This document shows positions 1 to 11,166 of a DNA stretch of 64,000 bases, one piece after another. The notes under the pieces are model-generated. The model was given only the letters and a program-made list of their open reading frames with translations, searched no databases and was not told where the DNA came from. Within the stretch, counting starts at the first letter, position 1; every line of letters starts with the position of its first letter. The DNA comes from Nocardia fusca NBRC 14340 (lineage in GTDB: Bacteria; Actinomycetota; Actinomycetes; Mycobacteriales; Mycobacteriaceae): contig NZ_BDCU01000022.1 in NCBI RefSeq assembly GCF_001618425.1, positions 226,730-290,729 on the forward strand, in the 5' to 3' direction. A program made the translations under genes and the position numbers.

Positions 1-692
1 TCGAAGGGACGCGAAGCGCCCTTCGGGTCGTCGTTGCGGGTGCTCATCGCGCGCATCATCGTGAACGCGGCGATCGGCACGGCGTCGATGAAACCTTCGA
101 CGCCGCCGGTGACGACGATATCGGCATCGCCCATGACGATCATGCGCCACGCGTTGGCGATACCTTCCGAGCCCGACGAACACGCCGAGACCGGAGTGAC
201 CACTCCTGCCCGGGCCTGCAGCTCGAGACCGACGACGGCGGACGGCCCGTTCGGCATGACCATCTGAACAGCGAGCGGTGAGATCTTGCGATATCCGCCG
301 TTCTTCAGTTTGTCGACCGAATCGATGAGCGCGTCACCGCCACCTAGTCCAGTGCCGATGGCCACACCCAGCCGATCCGGATCGACTTCCGGGCTGCCCG
401 CATTACGCCAGACCTCGCGGCCGAGCACGGTCGCGAGCTGCTCGACGTAGGCCATCCGGCGGATCTCGACCCGGCTCAGCAGGCTGTCGGGACGAACTTT
501 CAGATGGCCGCCGATGCGGACCGGTAGGTCGTATTCCTCGATGAAGGAATCCTCGAGAACGTCGATACCGCTCTCGCCGTTGAGGAGACCCTTCCACGTC
601 GCATCGACGTCACCCGCGATCGACGTGGACGCCGCCAGGCTTGTGACGACGACGTTCGGGAAGTTCCCGTTCAAGGTGGAAGGAGTGGTCAC
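1..692 (-). CDS. kasA: 3-oxoacyl-[ACP] synthase KasA (FAS-II), 3' end outside window
   Basis: This is a beta-ketoacyl-ACP synthase of the FabF/KAS II type, which condenses malonyl-AcpM with long acyl-AcpM during meromycolate elongation. About 230 N-terminal residues are visible; the rest lies beyond base 1. The GTG at 692 is chosen as start because the protein then begins [16 protein letters not shown], which fits KasA, and lies 10 bases after the acpM stop. The catalytic motif VSACSSGSE places the nucleophile at Cys171 (bases 180-182), the position known in mycobacterial KasA. The motif [10 protein letters not shown] near residues 40-50 is also typical. It is the third gene of the fabD-acpM-kasA operon. 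KasB is the closest alternative; KasA is preferred because it directly follows acpM. Confidence 0.93.
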   Translation of the reverse strand, partial: MTTPSTLNGNFPNVVVTSLAASTSIAGDVDATWKGLLNGESGIDVLEDSFIEEYDLPVRIGGHLKVRPDSLLSRVEIRRMAYVEQLATVLGREVWRNAGSPEVDPDRLGVAIGTGLGGGDALIDSVDKLKNGGYRKISPLAVQMVMPNGPSAVVGLELQARAGVVTPVSACSSGSEGIANAWRMIVMGDADIVVTGGVEGFIDAVPIAAFTMMRAMSTRNDDPKGASRPF

Positions 693-702
693 GGTGTCGG
701 CC

Positions 703-1005
703 CTACTCGGCGTTGTCGAACTTGGCCTTGAGCTCGGCGGCGGCGTCGGAGTTCTCCGCCTCGAGCTTCTGGATGTAGGCGACGGCGTCGCCGACGGTCT
801 TCAGGCTGGCCAGATCCTCGTCCGGGATCTTGACCCCGTACTTGTCCTCGGTCTGGACCGCGATCTCGACCATGGACAGCGAGTCGATGTCCAGGTCATC
901 GACGAAGGACTTCTCGACGGTCACCTCGGAGGGTTCGATACCCGTAACCTCTTCGATGATCTTGCCGAGTTCCTCGACGATTTGTTCCTGGGTCAGAGCG
1001 GCCAC
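703..1005 (-). CDS. acpM: Meromycolate extension acyl carrier protein AcpM
   Basis: This 100-residue acyl carrier protein carries growing meromycolate chains between FAS-II enzymes. The phosphopantetheine site is Ser42 in [13 protein letters not shown], and the following stretch through KIPDEDL is nearly identical to mycobacterial AcpM. The acidic, alanine-rich tail past residue 85 ([15 protein letters not shown]) is the extended C-terminus typical of AcpM compared with short bacterial ACPs. The GTG at 1005 is chosen because GAAGGGAG lies 7 bases upstream; reading further upstream in frame gives only low-complexity Arg/Gly sequence. The gene lies between fabD (128-base gap) and kasA (10-base gap) and is presumably cotranscribed with both. 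Confidence 0.95.
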   Translation of the reverse strand: MAALTQEQIVEELGKIIEEVTGIEPSEVTVEKSFVDDLDIDSLSMVEIAVQTEDKYGVKIPDEDLASLKTVGDAVAYIQKLEAENSDAAAELKAKFDNAE

Positions 1006-1133
1006 TTCGTGGCTCCCTTCTAATTTTCTCGTGTAGGGCTCTACATATTTCTTCGGGCCGAGACGACGCACGGTTACGACGCTCGGTGCCGTGCTCCCGT
1101 CGAGGGTTCGTCGGAAACACGGCCGTAGGCAAG

Positions 1134-2048
1134 CTAGCCGGAGCTCGTGAGCTCGGCCAGCGCGGGTATGTCCTCCGGGGTCTTCAGCGCCAGGTTCGGG
1201 GTGCCTTTGAGTTCCCGTTTGGCAATGCCGACGAGGGTTCCCGCCGGTGGCAACTCCGCCACCGCCGAAACACCGGCCTGCCGGACGGTTTCGGTGCACA
1301 GGTCCCACCGGACGGGCCGGGTGACCTGCGCGGCGAGCTTGGCCACCGCGTCCGCGCCGGACTCGACCGGCTTGCCGTCGGCGTTCGACAGCAAGGGGCG
1401 AGTCGGCTCGTGCGGGGTGATGTCGGCGATCGCCGCCGCCACCGCCTGTTGAGCGGGAGCCATGAACTCGGTGTGGAACGCGCCCGCCACGGGAAGCGCC
1501 CGCACCCGGGCCTTCTCCGGCGGATTCGCGGCCAGTTCGGCCAGTGCGTCCAGGCGTCCCGCCGCCACGATCTGACCGGTGGCGTTGCGGTTGGCCGGGA
1601 CCAGTTCCAGTTCTTCGAGCCGTGCCAGCACAGCGGCCTCGTCGCCGCCGAGCACCGCGGACATACCAGTTGCCTCCAGCGCGCACGCCTTCGCCATTTC
1701 GGCACCGCGGATGGCTGCCAGCGTAACTGCTTGGTCGGCGGAGATCACGCCGGCGACCGCCGCGGCGGCGAGTTCGCCCACCGAGTGGCCGGCCACGAGG
1801 GTGTCTGCCGGTACCCGCGTCTCGCCGATTTCGGCGAAGGCGAGCAGCGCGGCGGCCACCACGAGCGGCTGGGTCACCGCGGTGTCGGTGATCTCTTCGG
1901 CGGTCGCTTCGGTCCCGAGCCGGATCAGATCCAGACCGGATTCCTTCGACCACAGTGCGAGGCGGTCACGAGCGCCGGGCAGGTCGAGCCAAGGCGCGAG
2001 CATGCCGGGTGTCTGAGAGCCCTGTCCAGGGGCGAACAACGCGATCAC
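1134..2048 (-). CDS. fabD: Malonyl-CoA:ACP transacylase FabD
   Basis: This 304-residue enzyme moves malonyl groups from CoA to AcpM and so supplies the extender unit for FAS-II. The N-terminus MIALFAPGQGSQTPGM is the FabD signature. The nucleophile is Ser89 in AGHSVGELAAA and the partner histidine is His192 in GAFHTEFM. The start is GTG at 2048 with only a weak AGG upstream. It is the first gene of the fabD-acpM-kasA operon, and the 128-base region to its 5' side holds the MabR-type operator. Length is usual for the family. Confidence 0.95.
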   Translation of the reverse strand: MIALFAPGQGSQTPGMLAPWLDLPGARDRLALWSKESGLDLIRLGTEATAEEITDTAVTQPLVVAAALLAFAEIGETRVPADTLVAGHSVGELAAAAVAGVISADQAVTLAAIRGAEMAKACALEATGMSAVLGGDEAAVLARLEELELVPANRNATGQIVAAGRLDALAELAANPPEKARVRALPVAGAFHTEFMAPAQQAVAAAIADITPHEPTRPLLSNADGKPVESGADAVAKLAAQVTRPVRWDLCTETVRQAGVSAVAELPPAGTLVGIAKRELKGTPNLALKTPEDIPALAELTSSG

Positions 2049-2112
2049 GTACCTAAGAAAACACTGTGAGACCGTATTTGCGAGATGTCGACGTGAATAG
2101 AGCTTCCGGACA

Positions 2113-2137
2113 GCTTTTGTATGGTCTCCACAAAAGC
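2113..2137. promoter_or_regulatory. MabR operator in the fabD (FAS-II) promoter
   Basis: A perfect inverted repeat GCTTTTGT-N9-ACAAAAGC lies 65 bases upstream of the fabD start. It contains TTTTGT-N9-ACAAAA, the palindrome described for MabR in the mycobacterial fasII promoter. The mabR gene is immediately upstream, which supports the assignment. Confidence 0.85.
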
Positions 2138-2176
2138 CCGCGTGGTGTGTCCGGATCGACCGAATCGGGGTTCGCG

Positions 2177-3511
2177 TTACAGCCCGTCTTTGTCCAATGG
2201 GACAAAAGAGTCCTCTGGGGTTTGTGATGACGATTCGTTACGCGTTCGTGTCAAACGACCCACTGTGGCCGCGATTCGTAACACATACGCATCCCGCGGG
2301 TTGAGCGGGTCACGACCGGTTACTTCCCCGATGCGCTTCAGGCGATACCGCACAGTATTTGGATGAACGTACAGTTGACGCGCACACATCTCGACCGCAC
2401 CGCCGCATTCCAGGTAGGCATCCAGGGTGTCCGCCAGGGCGGAACCGGCAGAAGCCAACGGAAGGACAAGGTACTCGACGAGCGCGTCGACCGCAGCTCG
2501 ATCGCCGAGCAACGCCCGTTCCGGCAGTAGCTCCATGGCGTGGACCGGGCGCGGCGCCTCCCGCCAGCCGATCACCGCCTCCATCCCGGCGAGCGCCTCC
2601 AGGGCGCTGCTGTGCGCGGCGCCGAGGGTGCGCGTGGTCGGCCCGATCACCACCGGACCGTCCGAGAACGCCTCGGTGAGCAGATCGGCCATGAACGGCG
2701 AGGTGTGCAGGGTATCGCCCAGGGGACCGCTCACCACCATCACCAGACGGGCGCCCTGCACCACCGCAAGCGCCGCCCGTCCGTGCCGGGCCGCGATGGT
2801 GTGTACCGCGCCGACCACCGACACACCCTGATCCCGGGGAGGCGTACCCACCAGCACCGTCGCGGGTGCGGTCGCGTCCCAGTTCAAGGTGGCCGCCCGG
2901 GAGAGCATGTCGGGACCGGTGTCGCCGCGCACCACCGCGTCCACCACCAGCGCTTCGAGCCGGGTATCCCAGGCGCCTCGGGATTCGGCCGCGCTGGCGT
3001 ACACCGAGGCGGCCGCGAAACCGAGCTCACGCCCGTATCGCAGCACCGCCTCGGTGAGCGCGACCAGTTGCCGGTCGTTACGCGCCAGCGCGGGCAGCCA
3101 CTGTTCGAAGAACTCCATGGCCACCCGCACCATGTCCACGGTCTGCCGCAGCGTCAGCCGCCGCGCCAGATCCTGCGGGATGACCTGGAAGGCATCCAGG
3201 CTGAACCGGATATCGCTATCCGGGTCCTGGAGCCATTCCAGGAAGTTGACCACCGCGGTCTGCACCAGCATCTGCACGCCGGCCCGCTGCGCGGCGTCCA
3301 GATCGGCGAAGAACGGCAGCCGATCCTGCATCGACCCCACGGCTTCGGTGGACAGCCGCCCGGAGAACTGCTTGACGCGTTTGAGCAGCGTGTCCGGTAG
3401 TGGGTCGCGGGTCTGCCGGTTCGGCGACAGCGCGCCGGTCGGCAGGTACACCTCGTGCTCGCTGGAGCCCTCGGAGACCCGGCGCGGACGTGGTGGTCTG
3501 CGTTCGATCAT
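2177..3511 (-). CDS. mabR: FAS-II transcriptional regulator MabR (PucR/CdaR family)
   Basis: This 444-residue regulator has the PucR/CdaR C-terminal helix-turn-helix, seen at about residues 375-420 as CARQLYVHPNTVRYRLKRI. The N-terminal half is an all-helical sensor region without recognisable catalytic motifs. In mycobacteria the ortholog lies between aceE and fabD and controls the fasII operon; the same order is kept here. The ATG at 3511 lies 10 bases after the aceE stop, so the gene may be cotranscribed with aceE. Further upstream codons overlap aceE and are unlikely. The tail ends PEDSFVPLDKDGL, encoded by a small inverted repeat (see findings). Confidence 0.9.
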   Translation of the reverse strand: MIERRPPRPRRVSEGSSEHEVYLPTGALSPNRQTRDPLPDTLLKRVKQFSGRLSTEAVGSMQDRLPFFADLDAAQRAGVQMLVQTAVVNFLEWLQDPDSDIRFSLDAFQVIPQDLARRLTLRQTVDMVRVAMEFFEQWLPALARNDRQLVALTEAVLRYGRELGFAAASVYASAAESRGAWDTRLEALVVDAVVRGDTGPDMLSRAATLNWDATAPATVLVGTPPRDQGVSVVGAVHTIAARHGRAALAVVQGARLVMVVSGPLGDTLHTSPFMADLLTEAFSDGPVVIGPTTRTLGAAHSSALEALAGMEAVIGWREAPRPVHAMELLPERALLGDRAAVDALVEYLVLPLASAGSALADTLDAYLECGGAVEMCARQLYVHPNTVRYRLKRIGEVTGRDPLNPRDAYVLRIAATVGRLTRTRNESSSQTPEDSFVPLDKDGL

Positions 3512-3521
3512 CGAACCGCCG

Positions 3522-6374
<2,853 letters not shown>

Positions 6375-6575
6375 AACTGCTCCTCGTACAGGGGGTGGTC
6401 GAGCTGATGGCTGCGGTGACCCTGAGTGGCCCGCTGGTGTGCGGATCACTCGTGACGACTTTTCCGGGCGCGCCCGCATCCTCGCGTGGCGCGTCCCACA
6501 TCATCATGTCAGTCGCCGATCCAGTACCGTTCGACAGGCACGTCTCACTGCGGTTACCGAGGAGTCGGGAGGACG

Positions 6576-7130
6576 ATGGAAGGGCTGGACCCGCGCCGTT
6601 TCGGACTGGTGTGCGCCGCGACGGCCCTGGTGGCAGGCGCCGCCGTGGCCGGCTGCGCGCAGCAGGTGGAAGGTATCGCCACGCCGAACGCGGCCGAGGC
6701 GACCTCCTATCGGGAATACGCCTCGTCCTCGTCCGCCGCCGCCACCTCGTCGCAGATCGCGGCCGCCCGGGACAAGGCCATCTCCGACAACTGCACGCTC
6801 TTCCCCGGCACGACCGGGGTCGGGGTGAGCAAGTACAACGAGTTCGTCGACGCCCACGACAACGACGCTCCCGACTACGACGCCAAACGCGACGGCGCCG
6901 TGACCGCGCTCGAGGACGCCGCCAAACAGGTCGAGGGCGGAGTGAACACCGCGGGCCCGCAGCTGCCCGAGGAACTGCGGACGAAGTTCGTCGCCTACGT
7001 CGACTCGGCCCGGGCCCTCGCCCAGGCCACCCGGGAGATGACCTACACCTCCCCCGTCGGTCCGCTCAACGACGCCAGCAAGCGCGTCAACGACGCGCGC
7101 AACGCGGTACGCGATGCCTGCCCCAAGTAA
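6576..7130 (+). CDS. Secreted lipoprotein, function unknown
   Basis: This 184-residue protein has a lipoprotein signal: Arg-Arg at 7-8, a hydrophobic stretch from residue 10 to 26, and the lipobox VAGC with Cys27 as the expected lipidation site. The mature part is Ala- and charge-rich with a Ser-rich linker near residues 50-60, and looks helical. Two further cysteines (in DNCTLFPG and at the extreme C-terminus) could pair. GGGAGGAC lies just before the ATG. It is divergent from aceE across about 200 bases. I do not recognise a named family. Confidence 0.8.
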   Translation: MEGLDPRRFGLVCAATALVAGAAVAGCAQQVEGIATPNAAEATSYREYASSSSAAATSSQIAAARDKAISDNCTLFPGTTGVGVSKYNEFVDAHDNDAPDYDAKRDGAVTALEDAAKQVEGGVNTAGPQLPEELRTKFVAYVDSARALAQATREMTYTSPVGPLNDASKRVNDARNAVRDACPK

Positions 7131-7259
7131 CGCGGATCGCCCGTCACCAGCGGTTTCCCGCGACATCGAAAATTCGATCCACCCGATCGGCTTGCGTTAG
7201 GGCCGATAACCATGTTCGCTTGCAGATATCTGTAGTCGGGAGTTGAGGAGGACGCCACC

Positions 7260-7682
7260 GTGGTCGCCGCGGCGGACGATCAGAATTTCGCTCAGAAGCT
7301 TGGCATCACCCACGGCATGGTTGTCCAGGAGCTGGGCTGGGACGAGGACACCAACGACGACCTCCGGGCCGACGTCGAGGAGACCTCCGGCAGTGAACTG
7401 CTGGACGAGGACTCCGACGAGGTCATCGATGTCGTCCTGCTGTGGTGGCGGGACGGCGACGGGGACCTGGTCGACGAACTGATGGAGGCGATCGGCCCAC
7501 TCGCCGACGACGGCTTCATCTGGGTGCTCACCCCCAAGACCGGTAACGATGGCCATGTCGATCCCAGTGAGATCGCCGAGGCCGCACCCACCGCGGGGCT
7601 CACCCAGACCTCCGCCATCAAACTCGGTGAGTGGTCCGCCAGCCGGCTGGTGCAGCCCAAGGCACCCACCAAGCAGCGCTGA
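7260..7682 (+). CDS. DUF3052 family protein
   Basis: This 140-residue acidic cytoplasmic protein starts at GTG 7260 with GAGGAGG upstream. The sequence KLGITHGMVVQELGW followed by a run of Asp/Glu and then VVLLWWRDGDGDL matches the actinobacterial DUF3052 family. In mycobacteria a DUF3052 gene sits directly beside ahpE, as here. No catalytic residues are evident and its function is unknown. It ends 64 bases before ahpE, with a strong hairpin in the gap. Confidence 0.85.
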   Translation: MVAAADDQNFAQKLGITHGMVVQELGWDEDTNDDLRADVEETSGSELLDEDSDEVIDVVLLWWRDGDGDLVDELMEAIGPLADDGFIWVLTPKTGNDGHVDPSEIAEAAPTAGLTQTSAIKLGEWSASRLVQPKAPTKQR

Positions 7683-7698
7683 GCCGCCCATAGCTGTC

Positions 7699-7723
7699 CG
7701 CGCACCCCGCTGCGGGGTGCGCG
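7699..7723. terminator. Hairpin between the DUF3052 gene and ahpE
   Basis: A perfect 11-base stem, CGCGCACCCCG and CGGGGTGCGCG, closes a CTG loop 17 bases after the DUF3052 stop. There is no T-tract. It may terminate or attenuate transcription into ahpE, which starts 23 bases later. Confidence 0.55.
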
Positions 7724-7746
7724 CACCCGAGATCTGGAGGATTCCT

Positions 7747-8211
7747 ATGCCCCTAGAGGTCGGCGCCCAGGCGCCGGAGTTCACCCTCAAGGACCAGAAC
7801 AATCAGGAAGTCTCGCTGTCGGACTACCGCGGCGAGAAGAACGTCCTGATCGTCTTCTACCCGCTCGCCTTCACCGGCATCTGCCAGGGCGAGCTGTGCA
7901 AGGTCCGCGACGAACTGCCGCGGTTCCAGAACGACAACACCGAGATCCTCGCGATCTCCGTCGGCCCGCCGCCCACCCACAAGATCTGGGCGGCCGAACA
8001 GGGCTACACCTTCCCGCTGCTGTCGGACTTCTGGCCGCACGGCGCGGTGGCCCAGCAGTACGGCGTCTTCAACGACGTGACGGGTTTCGCCAACCGCGGC
8101 ACCTTCGTCGTGGACCGCGAGGGAATCATCCGTTTCGCGGAGATGAACGGCCCCGGAGAGCCCCGTGACCAGGCGGCTTGGGAGAAAGCGCTCGCCGCGC
8201 TAGATTCATAG
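7747..8211 (+). CDS. ahpE: 1-Cys-type peroxiredoxin AhpE
   Basis: This 154-residue peroxiredoxin reduces hydroperoxides and peroxynitrite through a peroxidatic cysteine. The active site PLAFTGICQGEL places that cysteine at residue 46; the Thr and the surrounding FYPLAFTG are conserved. The stretch AISVGPPPTHKIWA and FPLLSDFWPHGAV are almost identical to mycobacterial AhpE. GATCTGGAGG lies upstream of the ATG. An additional Cys51 in GELCKV, five residues after the peroxidatic one, is not in the mycobacterial protein as I remember it. It is followed by a hairpin and tRNA-Val. Confidence 0.94.
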   Translation: MPLEVGAQAPEFTLKDQNNQEVSLSDYRGEKNVLIVFYPLAFTGICQGELCKVRDELPRFQNDNTEILAISVGPPPTHKIWAAEQGYTFPLLSDFWPHGAVAQQYGVFNDVTGFANRGTFVVDREGIIRFAEMNGPGEPRDQAAWEKALAALDS

Positions 8212-8217
8212 ACCGTT

Positions 8218-8238
8218 CCCCCGGACACGCTCCGGGGG
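8218..8238. terminator. Hairpin after ahpE
   Basis: The arms CCCCCGGA and TCCGGGGG flank a five-base loop 6 bases after the ahpE stop. There is no T-tract, as is common in actinomycetes. Confidence 0.5.
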
Positions 8239-8242
8239 TCCC

Positions 8243-8314
8243 GGGCGTATAGCTCAGCGGTAGAGCTCTGGTTTTACACACCAGCGGTCGGGGGTTCGAA
8301 CCCCTCTGCGCCCA
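8243..8314 (+). tRNA. tRNA-Val (anticodon TAC)
   Basis: All four arms fold: acceptor GGGCGTA with TGCGCCC, D arm GCTC/GAGC, anticodon stem CTGGT/ACCAG around loop TTTACAC, and T arm GGGGG/CCCTC around TTCGAAC. The anticodon is TAC, reading valine GTA codons. The discriminator is A at 8314 and no CCA is encoded. A broken gene follows directly. Confidence 0.96.
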
Positions 8315-8321
8315 CAAAACT

Positions 8322-8959
8322 ATGAGCACGGCACAGCGATATCGGCGATTCGCACAACTGGAAGCGCACGAATCCTCGCCCGCCTACGAACGGCTCGGGC
8401 TGGGCATCGCACGCACCACCACATCGACCCAGTAGCGGGGCCGTCGCCGGTCCTGTTGACCTGTGCCACCACCGGCAACCCACCCCTACCCGACAGGCTT
8501 CCTACCATCGCGTACCGCGCGGGCATCGACCTCGATCCACTCGACGTCACCGACGACAACCACATGGCGTGGCTCGACAGCCTCATCTGGCCCGAACACC
8601 ACGCCCGCCGCGAACGCCTCCGCCATCGCCCGAGACGATCCACCTCATCTCGTCCGCGGCGACCTCGACGCCGCCATCGCCGACCTGGTTCACCACGCCC
8701 CTTCCGACACGACGGTTGTCGTTTTCCACAGCGCTGTGCTCAACTACGTCGATCTCAGCGCCCGCGCGCCTTCGAAGACACCGTCCGAGCACTGCCGTGC
8801 CACTGGATCGAAAACAAAGGGCCTGGCGCCCTTCCGGGAATCATCCGCCGGCTCACGACATCCGTCGGGCACATCGGTGGACGGTTCGTCGTTTCCTTCG
8901 ACGGCCACCCGGTCGCACTCGCCGGAGGGCACGTACAGTCTCTCGACTGGCTCGGCTGA
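8322..8959 (+). pseudogene. Remnant of a DUF2332 family gene
   Basis: Three pieces in different frames resemble one DUF2332 protein. Piece one (ATG 8322 to stop 8435) reads QRYRRFAQLEAHESSPAYE. Piece two (about 8438-8620) reads PVLLTCATTGNPPLPDRLP and then AGIDLDPLDVTD. Piece three (about 8620-8770, next frame) reads DDPPHLVRGDLDAAIADL and VVVFHSAVLNY. The end (about 8770-8959) returns to the second frame, with HWIENKGPGALPG. The central part of the family, between pieces one and two, is missing. At least three frame breaks and a deletion make a functional product very unlikely. It begins 7 bases after tRNA-Val. The family has no known function. Confidence 0.75.
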
Positions 8960-9145
8960 ACCACCGGGAACGCCACCGCACCCGACGAATGCCCACGCAC
9001 CGACAATTCCCCGCCGGCGAGGTCCGTCGCCCGGTTCGATTCCAGCGGGCCGATGGTGTTGTGGGCCTTTCAATGCGTCGGCCAGATCAGACACCACAGG
9101 AGCACGAGGAACGGTGCGATGCCGAGCAGGGGAGCTACCGAACCC

Positions 9146-10393
9146 TCACGCGTTCACGTACCGGGTCTCCTCCCGCGCGGCAGGCTCGGGGTCGGCACCG
9201 TGGCGCAGGTACGGGGAGCGCAGGGCCGGCAGGATCGCGGCGACCGCGAGTACGGCGAGCACGATGCCGAGGACCAGCGGCGCCCGGAGTCCGTGAGCGG
9301 GCAGGAGACTCGAACCGACGGCCGAGCCGAGGATCACCCCGAGCGTGATGAAGGAGGTGTGCACCGTGTTCACCAGGACCCCCGTGCCGCCCGCGCGCTG
9401 CACCCGCACGGCCATGGCCGGGTTCATCGTCACGCCGACGAGCCCGACCCCGAGCATGAAGACCACCGCCGCGGGCTTGGACGCGGTGCAGGCCGCGAAA
9501 CCGGTGAGGAACACGATATTGAGCAGTGTGCCGATCAGCAGCGTGGCGACGGTGTGGCGATCCGCGAAGCGCCCCACGACGGCATTGCCCACCACCGTCG
9601 CGGCACCGTAGGCCAGGAGCAGCAGGGGCACCGCGCTGTCGGCGAACCCACTGATCCGGGTGAGTACCGGGGTGAGAAAGCTGAAGACGGAGAAGGTCGC
9701 GCCGATGATCAGCGTGCTGGAGACGAGAGCGAGCAGCAGTTGGGGGCGGCGGAAGGCACGGAGTTCGGCGGCCGGTGACTCGGCGGCCGGGCCGTCTCCG
9801 GCGCCCGGCCGGCCCGGGTCGCGGACGAAGGCCAGGGTGAGGGCGGCGGCGAACGCGGTGAGCACCGCCACCGTCCAGAAGGCCGCCTGCCAGCCGAGGC
9901 GGCCGCCGATGAAGGTGGCCAGCGGCAGTCCGAGCAGGGTGCCCAGCATGAGTCCGCTCATCGCCACGGATACCGCGCGGCCCAGCAACTGTTCGTCGAC
10001 GAGCCGCATGCACAGCGATACCGCGAGGCCGAAGAACGCCTGGGCGGCGACACCGGTGACGATCCGGGCGACCACCATCACCGCGTATGAGGAGGCCAGG
10101 GCCGCCAGCAGGTTTCCGGCGAGGAAGATCGCGAAGACGATCATGAGCGCGGGTTTCGGGGAAATCCGGAGCAGCGCCGCGACGAGCACCGGGCCGCCGA
10201 GCGCCATGGCGGCGGCGAAAACCGTGACCAGGTAGCCGATTCGGTCGATACCGGTGTGCAGGCTCTCGGCCAGTTGCGGCATCAGGCCCGCCACTGCGAA
10301 TTCGCTGGTCACCATGGCGAAAATGCCTGCGGCCAGGACGTAGACGGCGGCGGGAACCGCGGCGGTACGCGCGGCGGGGAGGGTCGGTGGCAC
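9146..10393 (-). CDS. MFS drug efflux transporter (DHA1 type)
   Basis: This 415-residue integral membrane protein has about twelve hydrophobic segments and a loop near the middle, the usual MFS layout. The start of helix 1, IFAMVTSEFAVAGLMPQLAES, and the GRLGWQAAFWTVAVL region are typical of the DHA1 arabinose/chloramphenicol-efflux-like group (CmlR, AraJ, YdhP). GTG at 10393 is preferred because AGGAG lies 8 bases before it; an in-frame TTG at 10429 is possible. It lies downstream of, and in the same direction as, a TetR gene, which suggests a regulated two-gene unit. The substrate is unknown. Confidence 0.85.
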   Translation of the reverse strand: MPPTLPAARTAAVPAAVYVLAAGIFAMVTSEFAVAGLMPQLAESLHTGIDRIGYLVTVFAAAMALGGPVLVAALLRISPKPALMIVFAIFLAGNLLAALASSYAVMVVARIVTGVAAQAFFGLAVSLCMRLVDEQLLGRAVSVAMSGLMLGTLLGLPLATFIGGRLGWQAAFWTVAVLTAFAAALTLAFVRDPGRPGAGDGPAAESPAAELRAFRRPQLLLALVSSTLIIGATFSVFSFLTPVLTRISGFADSAVPLLLLAYGAATVVGNAVVGRFADRHTVATLLIGTLLNIVFLTGFAACTASKPAAVVFMLGVGLVGVTMNPAMAVRVQRAGGTGVLVNTVHTSFITLGVILGSAVGSSLLPAHGLRAPLVLGIVLAVLAVAAILPALRSPYLRHGADPEPAAREETRYVNA

Positions 10394-10470
10394 GGGAGGT
10401 TCTCCTGGGTTCTGTAATGATCGATACAAAATTCGGGCGCGAAAACGGCGGCGATCGGCTTCTCAACGGT

Positions 10471-11088
10471 TCAGTCGTTCGCCGGATCGGGCCGCAGCGC
10501 GCGCAGCGTGGCCGTGATGATCTCCCCGGACCACGGGGCCGCGACCCGGCCCTGCGAGGAGATACGCAGACCGGCGACCGCCGAGTTCACGAAAGCGGCG
10601 AGCCCTTCGGCGGACACGCTTTTCGTGACCTCCCCGGCGGCCTGACCCGCCCGCAGGACGGCACTCAGCAATTCCAGCCGGGCGGCGGTATCCCGGCCGA
10701 TCCGCTCGACATTCTTCTCGTGCACGGGATCGTCGGCCAGTTCGGCCACCGTGTTCACCGCCAGGCAACCCCGCGGCGCCCCGGACCCGGCCCGTTCGAC
10801 CTCCTCGGCCACGACCCGGCGCAACAGCACCTCGATACGTTCGACGGTGCCGAGCGAACCATCACCGATGATCTCCTCCGCGCGCGCCAGGGTGCTCTCC
10901 AGATAGGCATCGAGGCACTGCGCGAAGAGTTCGTCCTTGCTACCGAAGGTGTTGTACAGGCTGCTGCGTCCCAGCCCCGTGACCCGGCAGAGATCCTCCG
11001 CACTGGTGGCGTGCAGGCCGGCGCGCTGGAACTGACTCGTGGCGGCCGCGAGCACCTTCTCGTGTTCGAAGCTGCGTGGTCTGGCCAT
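10471..11088 (-). CDS. TetR family regulator of the adjacent MFS pump
   Basis: This 205-residue TetR-type repressor has its N-terminal helix-turn-helix at about residues 20-50: HATSAEDLCRVTGLGRSSLYNTFGSKDELF. The C-terminal part is helical, with a TetR_C-like region. ATG 11088 gives the usual start MARPRSFEHEKV. The alternative ATG at 11106 would lie inside a palindrome and is less likely. It precedes the MFS gene by 77 bases. The gap holds TGTA-N8-TACA at the MFS promoter, a possible second operator. Confidence 0.88.
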   Translation of the reverse strand: MARPRSFEHEKVLAAATSQFQRAGLHATSAEDLCRVTGLGRSSLYNTFGSKDELFAQCLDAYLESTLARAEEIIGDGSLGTVERIEVLLRRVVAEEVERAGSGAPRGCLAVNTVAELADDPVHEKNVERIGRDTAARLELLSAVLRAGQAAGEVTKSVSAEGLAAFVNSAVAGLRISSQGRVAAPWSGEIITATLRALRPDPAND

Positions 11089-11096
11089 GCGCCGAC

Positions 11097-11110
11097 CATA
11101 ACGCATTATG
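11097..11110. promoter_or_regulatory. Putative TetR autoregulatory operator
   Basis: The palindrome CATAA-CGCA-TTATG starts 8 bases upstream of the chosen tetR ATG. Its position suggests autorepression by that TetR; no binding data exist. Confidence 0.45.
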
Positions 11111-11166
11111 TAACGAACTGTCCATAACCCGTTGGGCCGGGCCCGGCCGTCCGACGTGCGCGCTCG

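Noticed and set aside
703..1953. A long minus-strand open frame (416 codons) running through acpM and upstream across fabD.
   Set aside because: Only the last 100 codons look like protein (AcpM). The rest is Arg/Gly-rich sequence antisense-frame to fabD, and a good ribosome site marks GTG 1005 as the real start.
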